Origin: an uncultured Ruminococcus sp.
GTDB taxonomy: Bacteria; Bacillota; Clostridia; Oscillospirales; Acutalibacteraceae
Assembly (NCBI GenBank): GCA_902786345.1
Contig: CADACB010000013.1
Span: 1-40,634 of the forward strand
DNA: 40,634 nt
Direction of reading: 5' to 3'
The stretch's first letter is position 1. Each line of letters begins with the position of its first letter. Under the pieces are notes generated by a model that did no database searches, was not told where the DNA came from, and was given only the letters and a program-made list of their open reading frames with translations. Both the position numbers and the translations under genes were made by a program. Below are positions 1-8,831 of this stretch, piece after piece.

Positions 1-31
1 AAGAAAATTGTTGTTAGTGAGGTGAGAAACA

Positions 32-634
32 ATGAATTTGCTTATAGCTGATCCCGACAGAGATTTTCTTACTGCATTCAGAAGACTTCTTGAATATTAT
101 TCTCACAAAGTAAAGACGGTTTTTGACGGAACACAGGTTATAACAAAGCTTGCAGCTGAACGTTTTGATATTGTCATACTGAACGAAGGAATTCCCCGTG
201 TGTCATCAAAAGAAATAATAAAGCTGCTTAATGAGGATGATATACCGGTAATAGAAATATCCGAAAAAAAAATAAACTCGGGTATTCTTTCAGAAAATGT
301 ACTGGCAAATTCTTATATTACACTTCCGTTTCTTCCGGACGAGCTTACAAGGCTTATAGACAGTATATCCAAAAAACGAAATTCTGATGACAAACCGGAA
401 TATATGGACGTAAATATTGATCTGCATTCCTTTATGCTGTGCAATAAGCTCAGAGTTACAAATGAAGAACTGGACATATTCATTAGTCTTATGAATAATG
501 AAGGTATAGACGCAAACAGGGCAGGACCATATATAAACGCCCTGAACTTAAAGTTTGAAAAACTCAGAAAAAAATCTCGGATAAAATATGTAATAAACGA
601 AGGTTATAGGTTGGTGATGAATAACAATGAATAA
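32..634 (+). CDS. degenerate OmpR-type response regulator (pseudo-receiver)
   Basis: 200 aa. Residues 1-115 have the layout of a CheY-like receiver: an acidic pocket near D7/D9, then FDIVILNEGIP at 45-55. The residue aligned with the phospho-acceptor Asp is N51. The conserved Lys of the last strand is also missing: the motif reads YITLPF instead of YITKPF. Residues 125-200 look like a shortened OmpR/PhoB winged helix ending in the usual V-I-N-E-G-Y-R-L pattern. A GAGGTGAG ribosome site precedes the ATG. The stop overlaps the kinase gene by 8 nt, so the pair is translationally coupled. By family it should be a DNA-binding regulator. With neither Asp nor Lys, I infer phosphorylation-independent control. 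The family call is firm; the function is uncertain. Confidence 0.8.
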   Translation: MNLLIADPDRDFLTAFRRLLEYYSHKVKTVFDGTQVITKLAAERFDIVILNEGIPRVSSKEIIKLLNEDDIPVIEISEKKINSGILSENVLANSYITLPFLPDELTRLIDSISKKRNSDDKPEYMDVNIDLHSFMLCNKLRVTNEELDIFISLMNNEGIDANRAGPYINALNLKFEKLRKKSRIKYVINEGYRLVMNNNE

Positions 635-1853
635 AGCAAGAAAAAAATTTATAATTTATGCGGAACTTGCAATTTTTGTACTGCTCACCGTTCTGCTTTC
701 GGTGATCAATATAATAAATTTTTCTATGGCAAGCGAGGATGCTGATTTTCTTACAGGAATGATAGCACAAAACCACGGCACATTGAATAAAGGCGGAAAA
801 AACGAAGGCGTAGATATAAAAAACGGCGGTATAAGATTTGGAGAAAACAGAATAGGACCTATGGGGCCCGATTCGCCTGAAATGAATTCGTCACTCAGAT
901 ATTTTACATATGCCTTTGATAACGACGGAAATTCACAGAAGATAGAATACAGAATTTCAGCCGTAAGTGAAGAGGATGCTGAAAACTGGGCAAGAAGCCT
1001 TATCAATGAAAAAACAGGCTGGTCGAATATGACATACCGTTTCAGGGTATATAAGGATAACGAAAAAACATATGTTACAGTCATAGATCAGGCAAGAGAA
1101 CTTCTTCCGTCATTCAGAATACTTATAATTTCGGTTATCGGAGAATTTGCGATACTCATAGTAAGTCTGCTGCTGCTTCTGACAATCGGAAAAAGATTGT
1201 TCAAGCCGGTTGAGGAAGCTGACAGAAAACAGAAGCAATTTATATCCAAGCTCGAAAATGAATTTAAAATGCCGCTCACGGTCATCAATGCCAATACAGA
1301 GGTACTTGAAAAGGAAAACGGTTCTACCGATATGACTAAGTCGATAAATAAGCAGGTCAGAAAAATGACTAAGCTTGTAAAAGAGCTTGCTGCACTTTCT
1401 GTATTTGAAGAAAATGATGTATCGGTTTCAACTACTGATATATCAAATATACTTAATGATGTTATTGACAATAAGAAATCAAAATTTGAAGAAAAAAATC
1501 TTGAATTGTCAGCTGAAATAGAACCGGGTATAATTTTCAAGGGTGATGAAGAAGCAATAAAGAAGGTATTCAATGAGCTTGTTTCAAATTCCCTGAAGTT
1601 TGCAGAAAAAAGGGTTTGTTTCAGTCTGAAAAAACAGAACGCCAGAATAATTGTTATTCAGACTAATGATACAAATTTACAGAACGGCAACTGTGATCAG
1701 GTTTTTGACAGATTCACAAGACTCGACAATGCAGAAAATACCGAGGGTGCAGGACTTGGACTTTCATATGTAAAGGATATAATCCTTGCACACAACGGCA
1801 GGGTGAATGCAAAGGTTAATAACGGGATCTTTACAGTAGGAATATATTTATAA
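627..1853 (+). CDS. degenerate sensor histidine kinase lacking the phospho-acceptor His
   Basis: 408 aa membrane protein. It has TM1 (about 8-33), a Gly/Asn-rich extracytoplasmic part (34-164), TM2 (about 165-187), a dimerisation helix pair, and a C-terminal HATPase domain. The H-box reads ENEFKMPL at 210-217, where the usual form is SHELKTPL, so N211 stands where the phosphorylated His should be. In the ATPase domain the N-box (NELVSNSLKFA, about 316-326) and G2 box (GAGLGLS, 374-380) are kept, but the G1 DxGxG motif is replaced by NDTNLQNG. ATP binding may survive while autophosphorylation should not. It pairs with the upstream pseudo-receiver and lies 13 nt before the VTC gene. It may be an ATP-gated sensor or a scaffold. 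Confidence 0.82.
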   Translation: MNKARKKFIIYAELAIFVLLTVLLSVINIINFSMASEDADFLTGMIAQNHGTLNKGGKNEGVDIKNGGIRFGENRIGPMGPDSPEMNSSLRYFTYAFDNDGNSQKIEYRISAVSEEDAENWARSLINEKTGWSNMTYRFRVYKDNEKTYVTVIDQARELLPSFRILIISVIGEFAILIVSLLLLLTIGKRLFKPVEEADRKQKQFISKLENEFKMPLTVINANTEVLEKENGSTDMTKSINKQVRKMTKLVKELAALSVFEENDVSVSTTDISNILNDVIDNKKSKFEEKNLELSAEIEPGIIFKGDEEAIKKVFNELVSNSLKFAEKRVCFSLKKQNARIIVIQTNDTNLQNGNCDQVFDRFTRLDNAENTEGAGLGLSYVKDIILAHNGRVNAKVNNGIFTVGIYL

Positions 1854-1866
1854 AGAAGGTGATCAT

Positions 1867-2574
1867 ATGTCGGTTGTATCAAATCCGATCGTAGTAATGA
1901 AAAGATATGAAATGAAATATATTATGTCGCCTGAACAGACAGAATATTTCAAAAAGAGTGTTGAAGGGTATATGAAGATAGATAAATTCGGACTCACTTC
2001 AATCGCATCTCTTTATTATGACACTCCCAACTACAGGCTTATAAGAACATCTGTAGAGAAGCCGCCCTTCAAAGAAAAAATAAGGCTCAGGTCTTATGGA
2101 ATAGCAACCGACACATCACCGGTATTTCTTGAGTTGAAGCGAAAGGCATACGGCATTGTATATAAACGAAGGGTACAATCAACTATCCCGCTTGTAAAAA
2201 AGTTTTTTGACGGCGATGGAGATATATGTGCCGGAGGTCAGATTAATAAAGAAATAACCACCTTCCGTGATTACTATGGGACGCTGGTTCCGGCTTGTAT
2301 TATAATATATGACAGGATCGCATATTTTCAGCCCGATGGAGATCTTCGTCTTACAATAGACCATAACCCCCGATACAGATATGATGAGCTTGACCTTACA
2401 AAATCTATGGACGGAAATTCACTTCTCAAGAACGGTTATACGATTCTTGAAGTGAAGGTTCAGCAGGCTGTACCTCTATGGCTCTCAGATATTCTGACAA
2501 GAGGGAAAATATATAAGGGCAGCTTTTCAAAATACGGAGAAGCATACAGACAACAGCTCTTAAAAGTTAAGTGA
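1867..2574 (+). CDS. VTC-domain polyphosphate polymerase
   Basis: 235 aa, matching the VTC domain (the catalytic fold of yeast Vtc4) that makes inorganic polyphosphate from ATP. Charged tunnel motifs are present: R13/E15/K17 in RYEMKY, K71/R73/R75 in KIRLRSYG, E89/K91 in ELKRK, R161/D165 in RLTIDHN, E195/K197 in LEVKV, and the C-terminal SFSKYGEA. No transmembrane segment is seen. An AAGAAGGTGATC site sits just before the ATG. Bacterial VTC proteins are often encoded beside DUF4956 membrane proteins, as here, which suggests a membrane-associated unit. Family assignment is strong; that it makes polyphosphate is inference from the family. Confidence 0.85.
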   Translation: MSVVSNPIVVMKRYEMKYIMSPEQTEYFKKSVEGYMKIDKFGLTSIASLYYDTPNYRLIRTSVEKPPFKEKIRLRSYGIATDTSPVFLELKRKAYGIVYKRRVQSTIPLVKKFFDGDGDICAGGQINKEITTFRDYYGTLVPACIIIYDRIAYFQPDGDLRLTIDHNPRYRYDELDLTKSMDGNSLLKNGYTILEVKVQQAVPLWLSDILTRGKIYKGSFSKYGEAYRQQLLKVK

Positions 2575-2589
2575 AAGGAAATATTAATT

Positions 2590-3261
2590 ATGTTTGATTC
2601 AATTTATACATCTGTAGTAACCTCAACACAGTTCTTTATAATGGCAGCGGCAGCAATTGTTACAGGCTTTATATATTCGTGGCTTATGTCATTCAAAATT
2701 CGTTCAAAAAAACGTTTCTTTATTGTAGTGGCAATAGTTCCGTTTGTTGTAGCTGCAGTTATAACATTTGTAAACGGCAATATCGGCGCAGGTGTTGCAA
2801 TAGGCGGAGCGTTCAGCCTGATACGTTTCAGATCTGCACAGGGAAGTGCAGATGAAATAGCAGCAATACTTATCGCTATGGGATCGGGTATTGCCTTCGG
2901 AATGGGTTACATAGCATACGGTGTTATCATTCTGCTTTGTATGGCAGTGATCTTTCTGGTACTTTCGGTTCTTCCGATATTCGAACACAAGGGTATGTCT
3001 GAGGAAAGAATGCTCAGAATAACGATACCTGAATCACTTGAATATTCCGGCGCATTCGACGATACATTCGATCATTATCTTAAAAGCTATGAGAATGCAG
3101 GTGTAAAAACAACAGGTATGGGTTCTATGTTCAGACTCTCCTTTAAGATAGTTATGAAAGACCCGACAGAAGAAAAGGCGTTTATTGATGAATTAAGAAC
3201 AAAAAACGGCAACCTTGAAATTGCTGTTCTGCCATATACCGAACAGCAAAATCAGCTTTGA
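2590..3261 (+). CDS. DUF4956 integral membrane protein
   Basis: 223 aa. Hydrophobic segments lie at about 12-35, 43-62, 64-80 and 88-128. The conserved core NIGAGVAIGGAFSLIRFRSA is at about 64-83, followed by a soluble C-terminal half of about 90 residues. This matches the DUF4956 family, commonly adjacent to VTC polyphosphate polymerase genes. It starts 15 nt after the VTC stop and ends 15 nt before the next gene, so all belong to one transcript. The biochemical role is unknown. A membrane anchor or a channel partner for the VTC enzyme is the simplest inference. Confidence 0.8.
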   Translation: MFDSIYTSVVTSTQFFIMAAAAIVTGFIYSWLMSFKIRSKKRFFIVVAIVPFVVAAVITFVNGNIGAGVAIGGAFSLIRFRSAQGSADEIAAILIAMGSGIAFGMGYIAYGVIILLCMAVIFLVLSVLPIFEHKGMSEERMLRITIPESLEYSGAFDDTFDHYLKSYENAGVKTTGMGSMFRLSFKIVMKDPTEEKAFIDELRTKNGNLEIAVLPYTEQQNQL

Positions 3262-3276
3262 TGGGAGTGTAGCTTT

Positions 3277-5058
3277 ATGTTAAAAAAGAGTGCAGTTATA
3301 TTTATGTCGCTTATATTATCCGTTGGCTGTCTGACGGCTTGTTCAGAAAACAGTCAGCAAAGCTCAGGTAAATCAAATTCTTCAAATTCAACTGGTTATT
3401 CAAGCAGCACAGACAACAGCTCACCTGACAGTTCGGGTGAAGCATCAGCTCAGACATCTGCAAGCGATATGTTTGCAGACGGCGACTATAAGGATGTCAC
3501 CGCAGAAGCTGTAGATGCAGAAATAACACTGTCAGGCAATAAAGGCACGATCTCCGATAATACAAGAGGCACCTCAGGCAGCGAAGTGACTATAACCTCA
3601 AAGGGTACATATAAAATCAGCGGTACATCTGAGGATGTTACAATAATAATAAATGACACTACAAAATCAGGAAACATTTATCTTATACTTGATAATGTAA
3701 ATATGACAAACACATCAAACGCCTGCATATATGTTGAGTCGTGTGATAAGCTCATCATACAGAGTACAGGGGAAAACTCGCTCACATACAATAATTCTGA
3801 CACCTCAGCAAAGGCGGACGGTGCAATATATTCCAAGGATGACTTGACAATTAACGGAAGCGGTACGTTGAATATTGAATCGAAGCTTCACGGTATTGTA
3901 TGCAAGGATGATTTAAAAATCACAGACTCAACCCTTTCGGTAAAGGCTGATTCAATCGGTATACAATCAGGTAAGTCACTAAGAATCGGCGGAGGAAAGA
4001 TAACCATAAATTCCGGACACGACGGTATACAGCTTTCCAACAATGACAATACAAGCTATTTCTATTTTGAAAAGGCTGAAATGTCGGTTACTTCAGGCTA
4101 TGACGGAATTTCTGTAAAGGCAGGCGATGACAACAATACCTTTACAGGCTATGTTACACTTAACGGAGGAACACTGAACATAACAACGGCATCAGGAGCA
4201 GGATCGGATAATTCAAAAGACAGCAATACATCACAAAAGGGTATAAAAAGTCACGGTGATATAACAATATCCGATTCGACTGTTACAATATCCAGTGCGG
4301 ATGATTCTATCCACGGTAACAGCAACATAAAGATCAATTCCGGTACTGTTGAGGTTTCAAGCTCTGATGATGGTATAACAGCAGACGGCGACCTCACAAT
4401 TGACGGAGGCAGGGTCACTGTATCAAAATCCTATGAAGCACTTGAAGCAACAAATGTAACAATAAATTCAGGTGAAGTAAATGTTACCGCAAGCGATGAC
4501 GGTATAAACTGTTCTGGCGGTTCTGATACAAGCTCAAACGATGATAATCCGTGGAATTCCGGAAATACAGACGCAAAGCTTACAATTAACGGCGGAAATG
4601 TTTATGTAAACTCGTCGGGTGACGGTCTTGACAGTAACGGCTCAATTTATATAACCGGAGGTACTGTTATAGTAGAAGGACCTGCAGGCAATGATAACGG
4701 TGCATTAGATAAGGGCGACAGTCAATCCTGCGTTGCAAGTATAACGGGCGGTACTGTACTTGCTATAGGTTCTGCGGGAATGTCAGTAAACTTTGACACA
4801 GGCACACAATGCTCTGCACTTGTTACACTTTCGGGAACAAGCGGTACAGAAATAAGTGTTGATGACGGCTCAGACTTTAAATATACAGCCACCAAAGACT
4901 TCGGTTGTGTTGTATATTCTTCACCTCAGCTTTTACAGGGCAATACGTACACCCTTACAGCAGGTTCATCTACAGCAACAGCAGATTTCTCTTCAAGCCT
5001 TTACTATTCTGATGTAAGCGGAGGGATGAGAGGTAATCACGGTGTAATGGGCACATAA
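3277..5058 (+). CDS. beta-helical carbohydrate-binding-domain lipoprotein (DUF4353-like)
   Basis: 593 aa. There is a lipoprotein signal with lipobox LTAC and lipidated C22, a Ser/Asn/Gly-rich linker (23-65), then many short repeats of the type LTINGG.V.V.SS.DGI spanning about 100-540. This pattern of parallel beta-helix rungs is typical of proteins annotated as 'carbohydrate-binding domain-containing' (DUF4353). It is anchored to the outer face of the membrane. It is the last gene of the regulator/kinase/VTC/DUF4956 run and is followed by a terminator. The ligand is not evident from the sequence; polysaccharide binding is inferred from fold type only. Confidence 0.75.
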   Translation: MLKKSAVIFMSLILSVGCLTACSENSQQSSGKSNSSNSTGYSSSTDNSSPDSSGEASAQTSASDMFADGDYKDVTAEAVDAEITLSGNKGTISDNTRGTSGSEVTITSKGTYKISGTSEDVTIIINDTTKSGNIYLILDNVNMTNTSNACIYVESCDKLIIQSTGENSLTYNNSDTSAKADGAIYSKDDLTINGSGTLNIESKLHGIVCKDDLKITDSTLSVKADSIGIQSGKSLRIGGGKITINSGHDGIQLSNNDNTSYFYFEKAEMSVTSGYDGISVKAGDDNNTFTGYVTLNGGTLNITTASGAGSDNSKDSNTSQKGIKSHGDITISDSTVTISSADDSIHGNSNIKINSGTVEVSSSDDGITADGDLTIDGGRVTVSKSYEALEATNVTINSGEVNVTASDDGINCSGGSDTSSNDDNPWNSGNTDAKLTINGGNVYVNSSGDGLDSNGSIYITGGTVIVEGPAGNDNGALDKGDSQSCVASITGGTVLAIGSAGMSVNFDTGTQCSALVTLSGTSGTEISVDDGSDFKYTATKDFGCVVYSSPQLLQGNTYTLTAGSSTATADFSSSLYYSDVSGGMRGNHGVMGT

Positions 5059-5130
5059 AAATATTCTTGTTATCAGTTACCTGTGCAGCAATATAAAATC
5101 TTATATCAGAAAACTCTATATAATATGTAT

Positions 5131-5175
5131 AAAACAGTCCAGAGATATGCGGCTTTAATCTCCGGACTGTTTTTT
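5131..5175 (+). terminator. rho-independent terminator after the VTC operon
   Basis: The arms CAGTCCAGAG and CTCCGGACTG form a 10-bp stem with one A-C mismatch. A-rich sequence flanks the 5' side and TTTTTT follows the 3' arm. It lies about 75 nt after the stop of the beta-helical lipoprotein gene and closes that transcript. Confidence 0.75.
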
Positions 5176-5246
5176 GGGGTAAAAATATGTACATAGCCTA
5201 TGATATAATATAGTTAGAGAAAATTTGACAAAAATTATTATAATTT

Positions 5247-5873
5247 CTATAAAATACTTATAACTTTACCTTTAGATGTTATAATGCTTTCATTGTTCAT
5301 TTTTCTTATCTCACGCATCATAGCACTTCTGTCAACACATATATAGTCGGCAAGGTCGGAAAGCGGAATTGGAAGAGTAAGAGTTCTTGTACCCTCATTT
5401 TCAGAGAGATAGCTCAGATAAGTGAGCAGCTTTTTTCTTATTGTTCTTTGGGATAAAATATCAATGTGTATCTGGCTTTTACGTGAAGCTGAGGTTATGA
5501 CATTATTAATAAATTTAATATGATATTTATTGACTGAATTGACGTTTGATACAATATTTGTATTCTTGAAAACAAGAATATTGCAGTCTTTTTTGGCAGT
5601 TATTGCGTATAAATTTACATTTGTATCCGGAGAAAAATAGCTTCCGAAAATGTTACCCGGACTGTAATATTCAAGTATATTTTCCTCACCGTAATTATTT
5701 ATACTTACAAGATATGCAAGTCCTTGAATTAAAATCCCTGTTTCATCGCTTTCTGAGGTCAGTGTAAAAATTCTTCTTCCTTTTTCATAAAGCTTTTCTT
5801 TGGCGTTAATCTGTTCTATCAGTTCTGCTTTTTCAGCGGTATTTAAGCCATTAAATGCTGAATATTTATTCAT
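5247..5873 (-). CDS. Crp/Fnr-family transcriptional regulator
   Basis: 208 aa. The N-terminal part (about 20-120) fits a cyclic-nucleotide-binding-type beta roll (ETGILIQGLAYLVS... GNIFGSYF). Residues about 120-150 fit the dimerisation helix. The C-terminal winged helix (about 165-205) carries the recognition helix DRSAMMREIRKM. There is no N-terminal Cys cluster, so an FNR-type 4Fe-4S sensor is unlikely. A GAGGGGG ribosome site supports the ATG. It is divergent from nrdDG across a 146-bp intergenic region rich in inverted repeats, so it may control itself and possibly nrdDG. The effector is unknown. Confidence 0.85.
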   Translation of the reverse strand: MNKYSAFNGLNTAEKAELIEQINAKEKLYEKGRRIFTLTSESDETGILIQGLAYLVSINNYGEENILEYYSPGNIFGSYFSPDTNVNLYAITAKKDCNILVFKNTNIVSNVNSVNKYHIKFINNVITSASRKSQIHIDILSQRTIRKKLLTYLSYLSENEGTRTLTLPIPLSDLADYICVDRSAMMREIRKMNNESIITSKGKVISIL

Positions 5874-5887
5874 AATTAGCCCCCTCT

Positions 5888-5903
5888 ATATGATGTATCA
5901 TAT
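5888..5903. promoter_or_regulatory. inverted repeat, candidate operator of the Crp/Fnr-like gene
   Basis: ATATGAT-GT-ATCATAT is a perfect 7-2-7 inverted repeat starting 14 bp upstream of the Crp/Fnr-like start codon. Its position suits an autoregulatory operator. AT-rich palindromes can arise by chance, so the role is inferred. Confidence 0.4.
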
Positions 5904-5914
5904 TTTTGTGCAAA

Positions 5915-5930
5915 ACGCTATATATTGTAT
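5915..5930 (+). promoter_or_regulatory. NrdR-box-like site upstream of nrdD
   Basis: ACGCTATATATTGTAT matches 14 of 16 positions of the NrdR consensus as I know it (acaCwAtATaTwGtgt). NrdR is the dATP/ATP-sensing repressor of ribonucleotide reductase genes. Such boxes usually come in pairs; I could not find a convincing second copy at the usual spacing, so the site is tentative. Confidence 0.45.
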
Positions 5931-5942
5931 TATATCACGATA

Positions 5943-5971
5943 TTGTTGCAAATGCAACAGAAATATATAAT
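5943..5971 (+). promoter_or_regulatory. promoter of nrdDG
   Basis: TTGTTG (-35), a 17-bp spacer and a perfect TATAAT (-10) end 48 bp before the nrdD ATG. The -35 overlaps the perfect 6-2-6 inverted repeat GTTGCA-AA-TGCAAC (5945-5958), a good place for a repressor. The NrdR-like box lies just upstream. Confidence 0.6.
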
Positions 5972-6019
5972 GCTATGATATATAATTGAAAACGAACTAT
6001 TTGAAACGGAGATGTAACC

Positions 6020-8233
6020 ATGAAAATAATAAAAAGAAATTCATCGGAGGAAACCTTTAACGGAGAGAAGATCGTAAATGCCGTAACCAAGGCAAATAAT
6101 GCTTCAAACAGGCAGTACCTTAGACCTGAGCAGATAAGGGATATTGCTGAGTATGTAGAGTATAAATGTTCTAAAATGGGCAGGGCAGTGTCTGTGGAAG
6201 AAATACAGGATATGGTTGAAGATCAGATAATGGCAAAGGGTGCATTCGAGCTTGCCAGAAATTACGTTAAATACCGTTATAACCGTTCTCTGATAAGACG
6301 CTCAAATACAACAGATAATAAGATACTCAGTCTTATTGAGTGTAATAACGAGGAGGTAAAACAGGAAAATTCTAATAAGAATCCTACCGTAAACAGCGTT
6401 CAGCGTGACTATATGGCAGGAGAGGTGAGCAAAGACCTTACAAAAAGAATCCTTCTTTCTCCTGATATTGTTGAAGCACACGAAAACGGTATCATCCATT
6501 TTCACGACAGCGACTATTTTGCACAGCATATGCATAACTGTGATCTTGTAAATCTTGAGGATATGCTCCAGAATGGTACTGTTATAAGTGAAACTCTCAT
6601 TGAAAAACCCCATAGCTTTTCAACGGCCTGCAATATTGCAACACAGATAATAGCTCAGGTTGCCAGCAATCAATATGGCGGACAGAGTATAAGTCTTGCA
6701 CATCTTGCACCATTTGTACAGATTTCAAGAGATAAAATAAGACGTGAGTTTTTGAGTGAGCTTGAGGAAATGGGCTGCACTATCCCACAGGAAACTATCG
6801 ACAATATAGTTGAGGAAAGACTTCGTAAAGAGATCACAAAGGGCGTGCAGACCATTCAATATCAGGTTGTTACTCTTCTGACAACAAACGGTCAGGCTCC
6901 ATTCGTAACAGTGTTTATGTATCTTAACGAGGCAAAAAATGAGCAGGAAAAGAAAGACCTTGCAATGATAATTGAAGAAACTCTTCGTCAGCGCCATACC
7001 GGTGTAAAGAATGAAGAGGGAGTATGGATAACCCCTGCATTTCCGAAACTTATATATGTACTTGAAGAGGATAATGTAACGAAGGACGGAAAATATTGGT
7101 ATCTCACAGAGCTTGCTGCAAAATGTACTGCAAAGCGTATGGTTCCGGATTATATTTCAGAAAAGGTAATGCTAAAAAATAAGGTTGATAAAAACGGTAA
7201 TGGTCACTGCTATACTTGTATGGGCTGCAGAAGCTTCCTTACACCTTATGTTGATGAAAACGGTAAACCAAAATATTATGGACGATTCAATCAGGGAGTT
7301 GTTACAATAAACCTTGTTGACATTGGTCTTTCAGCACATAAGGATATGAACAAGTTCTGGGAAATATTTGATAATAGAATGGATTTGTGTCACAGAGCAC
7401 TTCGTTCAAGACACGAAAGACTTAAGGGAACTTTGTCAGATGCAGCGCCTATTCTTTGGCAGTATGGAGCAATTTCAAGACTGAAAAAGGGTGAACCCAT
7501 AGATTCTCTGCTTTATGGGGGATATTCTACTATCTCTCTCGGCTATGCAGGACTGTGGGAGTGTGTATATAGTCTTATCGAAAAGAAGCTTACCGAGGAA
7601 GAAGGAAAAAAGCTTGGACTTGAGATTATGAAAAAACTCAACGAATATTGCGCGAAGTGGAAAAAGGAAGAAAATATAGATTATAGTATATATGGCACAC
7701 CACTTGAAAGCACAACATATAAATTTGCAAAATGTCTCCAGAAGCGCTTTGGAATCATAAAGGGAGTTACTGATAAAAACTATATAACAAACAGTTACCA
7801 CGTTCACGTTACGGAAGAGATTAATGCATTTGACAAGCTAAAGCTTGAGTCTGAATTCCAGACATTATCACCCGGCGGTGCTATAAGCTATGTTGAAGTT
7901 CCGAATATGCAGGATAATATTGAAGCCGTTCTTAAGGTAATGCAGTTTATATATGATAATATTATGTATGCAGAGCTTAACACAAAAAGTGACTACTGTC
8001 AGGTTTGCGGTTATGACGGTGAAATTCAGATTGTCAGTGATGATGACGGCAAGCTTGTCTGGGAATGCCCAAATTGCCGCAACAGAGATCAGAATAAAAT
8101 GAATGTTGCAAGAAGAACCTGCGGCTATATAGGCTCACAGTTCTGGAATCAGGGCAGAACACAGGAAATAAAGGAAAGAGTTCTTCACCTTTCAAATCGT
8201 ATATTTGAGAACGAAAAGGCAGCTAATGAATAA
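6020..8233 (+). CDS. nrdD: anaerobic ribonucleoside-triphosphate reductase
   Basis: 737 aa, full length for class III. It reduces ribonucleoside triphosphates to deoxyribonucleotides using a glycyl radical, so the organism must make DNA precursors without oxygen. An ATP-cone allosteric domain covers about 1-90. The catalytic barrel includes YTCMGCRSF. A Cys4 zinc site (C660, C663, C683, C686) precedes the glycyl-radical loop RRTCGYIG with G702 as the radical glycine. GGAGATG precedes the ATG. The activase gene nrdG follows after 56 nt. An NrdR-like box and a good promoter lie upstream. Confidence 0.97.
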   Translation: MKIIKRNSSEETFNGEKIVNAVTKANNASNRQYLRPEQIRDIAEYVEYKCSKMGRAVSVEEIQDMVEDQIMAKGAFELARNYVKYRYNRSLIRRSNTTDNKILSLIECNNEEVKQENSNKNPTVNSVQRDYMAGEVSKDLTKRILLSPDIVEAHENGIIHFHDSDYFAQHMHNCDLVNLEDMLQNGTVISETLIEKPHSFSTACNIATQIIAQVASNQYGGQSISLAHLAPFVQISRDKIRREFLSELEEMGCTIPQETIDNIVEERLRKEITKGVQTIQYQVVTLLTTNGQAPFVTVFMYLNEAKNEQEKKDLAMIIEETLRQRHTGVKNEEGVWITPAFPKLIYVLEEDNVTKDGKYWYLTELAAKCTAKRMVPDYISEKVMLKNKVDKNGNGHCYTCMGCRSFLTPYVDENGKPKYYGRFNQGVVTINLVDIGLSAHKDMNKFWEIFDNRMDLCHRALRSRHERLKGTLSDAAPILWQYGAISRLKKGEPIDSLLYGGYSTISLGYAGLWECVYSLIEKKLTEEEGKKLGLEIMKKLNEYCAKWKKEENIDYSIYGTPLESTTYKFAKCLQKRFGIIKGVTDKNYITNSYHVHVTEEINAFDKLKLESEFQTLSPGGAISYVEVPNMQDNIEAVLKVMQFIYDNIMYAELNTKSDYCQVCGYDGEIQIVSDDDGKLVWECPNCRNRDQNKMNVARRTCGYIGSQFWNQGRTQEIKERVLHLSNRIFENEKAANE

Positions 8234-8289
8234 TAAATTCCTTTGCAATAATTTTTCGGAATATATTTTATCCAACAGGGGGCTTTTGA

Positions 8290-8817
8290 ATGCATATAGG
8301 CGAGATAATAACCGCTGACAGTGCCAACGGCTCAGGTATCAGGTTGAGTGTGTTTGTTTCTGGATGCACCAACAGGTGTAAAGGCTGCTTTCAGCCTCAG
8401 ACATGGGATTTTGAATATGGCAGACCATATACTCCCGAAACCGAAAAATTCATCCTACAGGAACTTTCAAAGAGCTATTATGACGGCTTGACTATATTGG
8501 GCGGAGAACCGTTTGAATTATCCAACCAGCGTGAAATAGTAAAGCTTATCCGCAGAGTAAGCTTTGAGCTTCCGGAAAGAAACATATGGATATATACTGG
8601 ATTTACCTATGATAAGGATCTTATCCCCGGAGGGTGCCGGTATATAGAGTGTACAGACGAGATTCTCGATAATACTGATATACTTGTAGACGGACGTTTT
8701 ATTGAAGAACTGAAAAATATAACGCTGAAATTCAGAGGTTCTGAAAATCAGCGGATTATTGATATGAGACAGACAAGAAAAACAGGAATGGTTGTATTGT
8801 CACCTCTTAATAATTGA
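8290..8817 (+). CDS. nrdG: anaerobic ribonucleotide reductase activating protein (radical SAM)
   Basis: 175 aa. The radical-SAM cluster motif is CTNRCKGC (C26, C30, C33), followed by the GGEPF motif typical of NrdG. It uses S-adenosylmethionine and a 4Fe-4S cluster to install the glycyl radical on NrdD. The gene lies directly after nrdD and is closed by a terminator at 8832. The ribosome site is a run of G (CAGGGGGC) about 7 nt before the ATG. Length and motifs are normal. Confidence 0.95.
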   Translation: MHIGEIITADSANGSGIRLSVFVSGCTNRCKGCFQPQTWDFEYGRPYTPETEKFILQELSKSYYDGLTILGGEPFELSNQREIVKLIRRVSFELPERNIWIYTGFTYDKDLIPGGCRYIECTDEILDNTDILVDGRFIEELKNITLKFRGSENQRIIDMRQTRKTGMVVLSPLNN

Positions 8818-8831
8818 TACAGAAAATTTAT

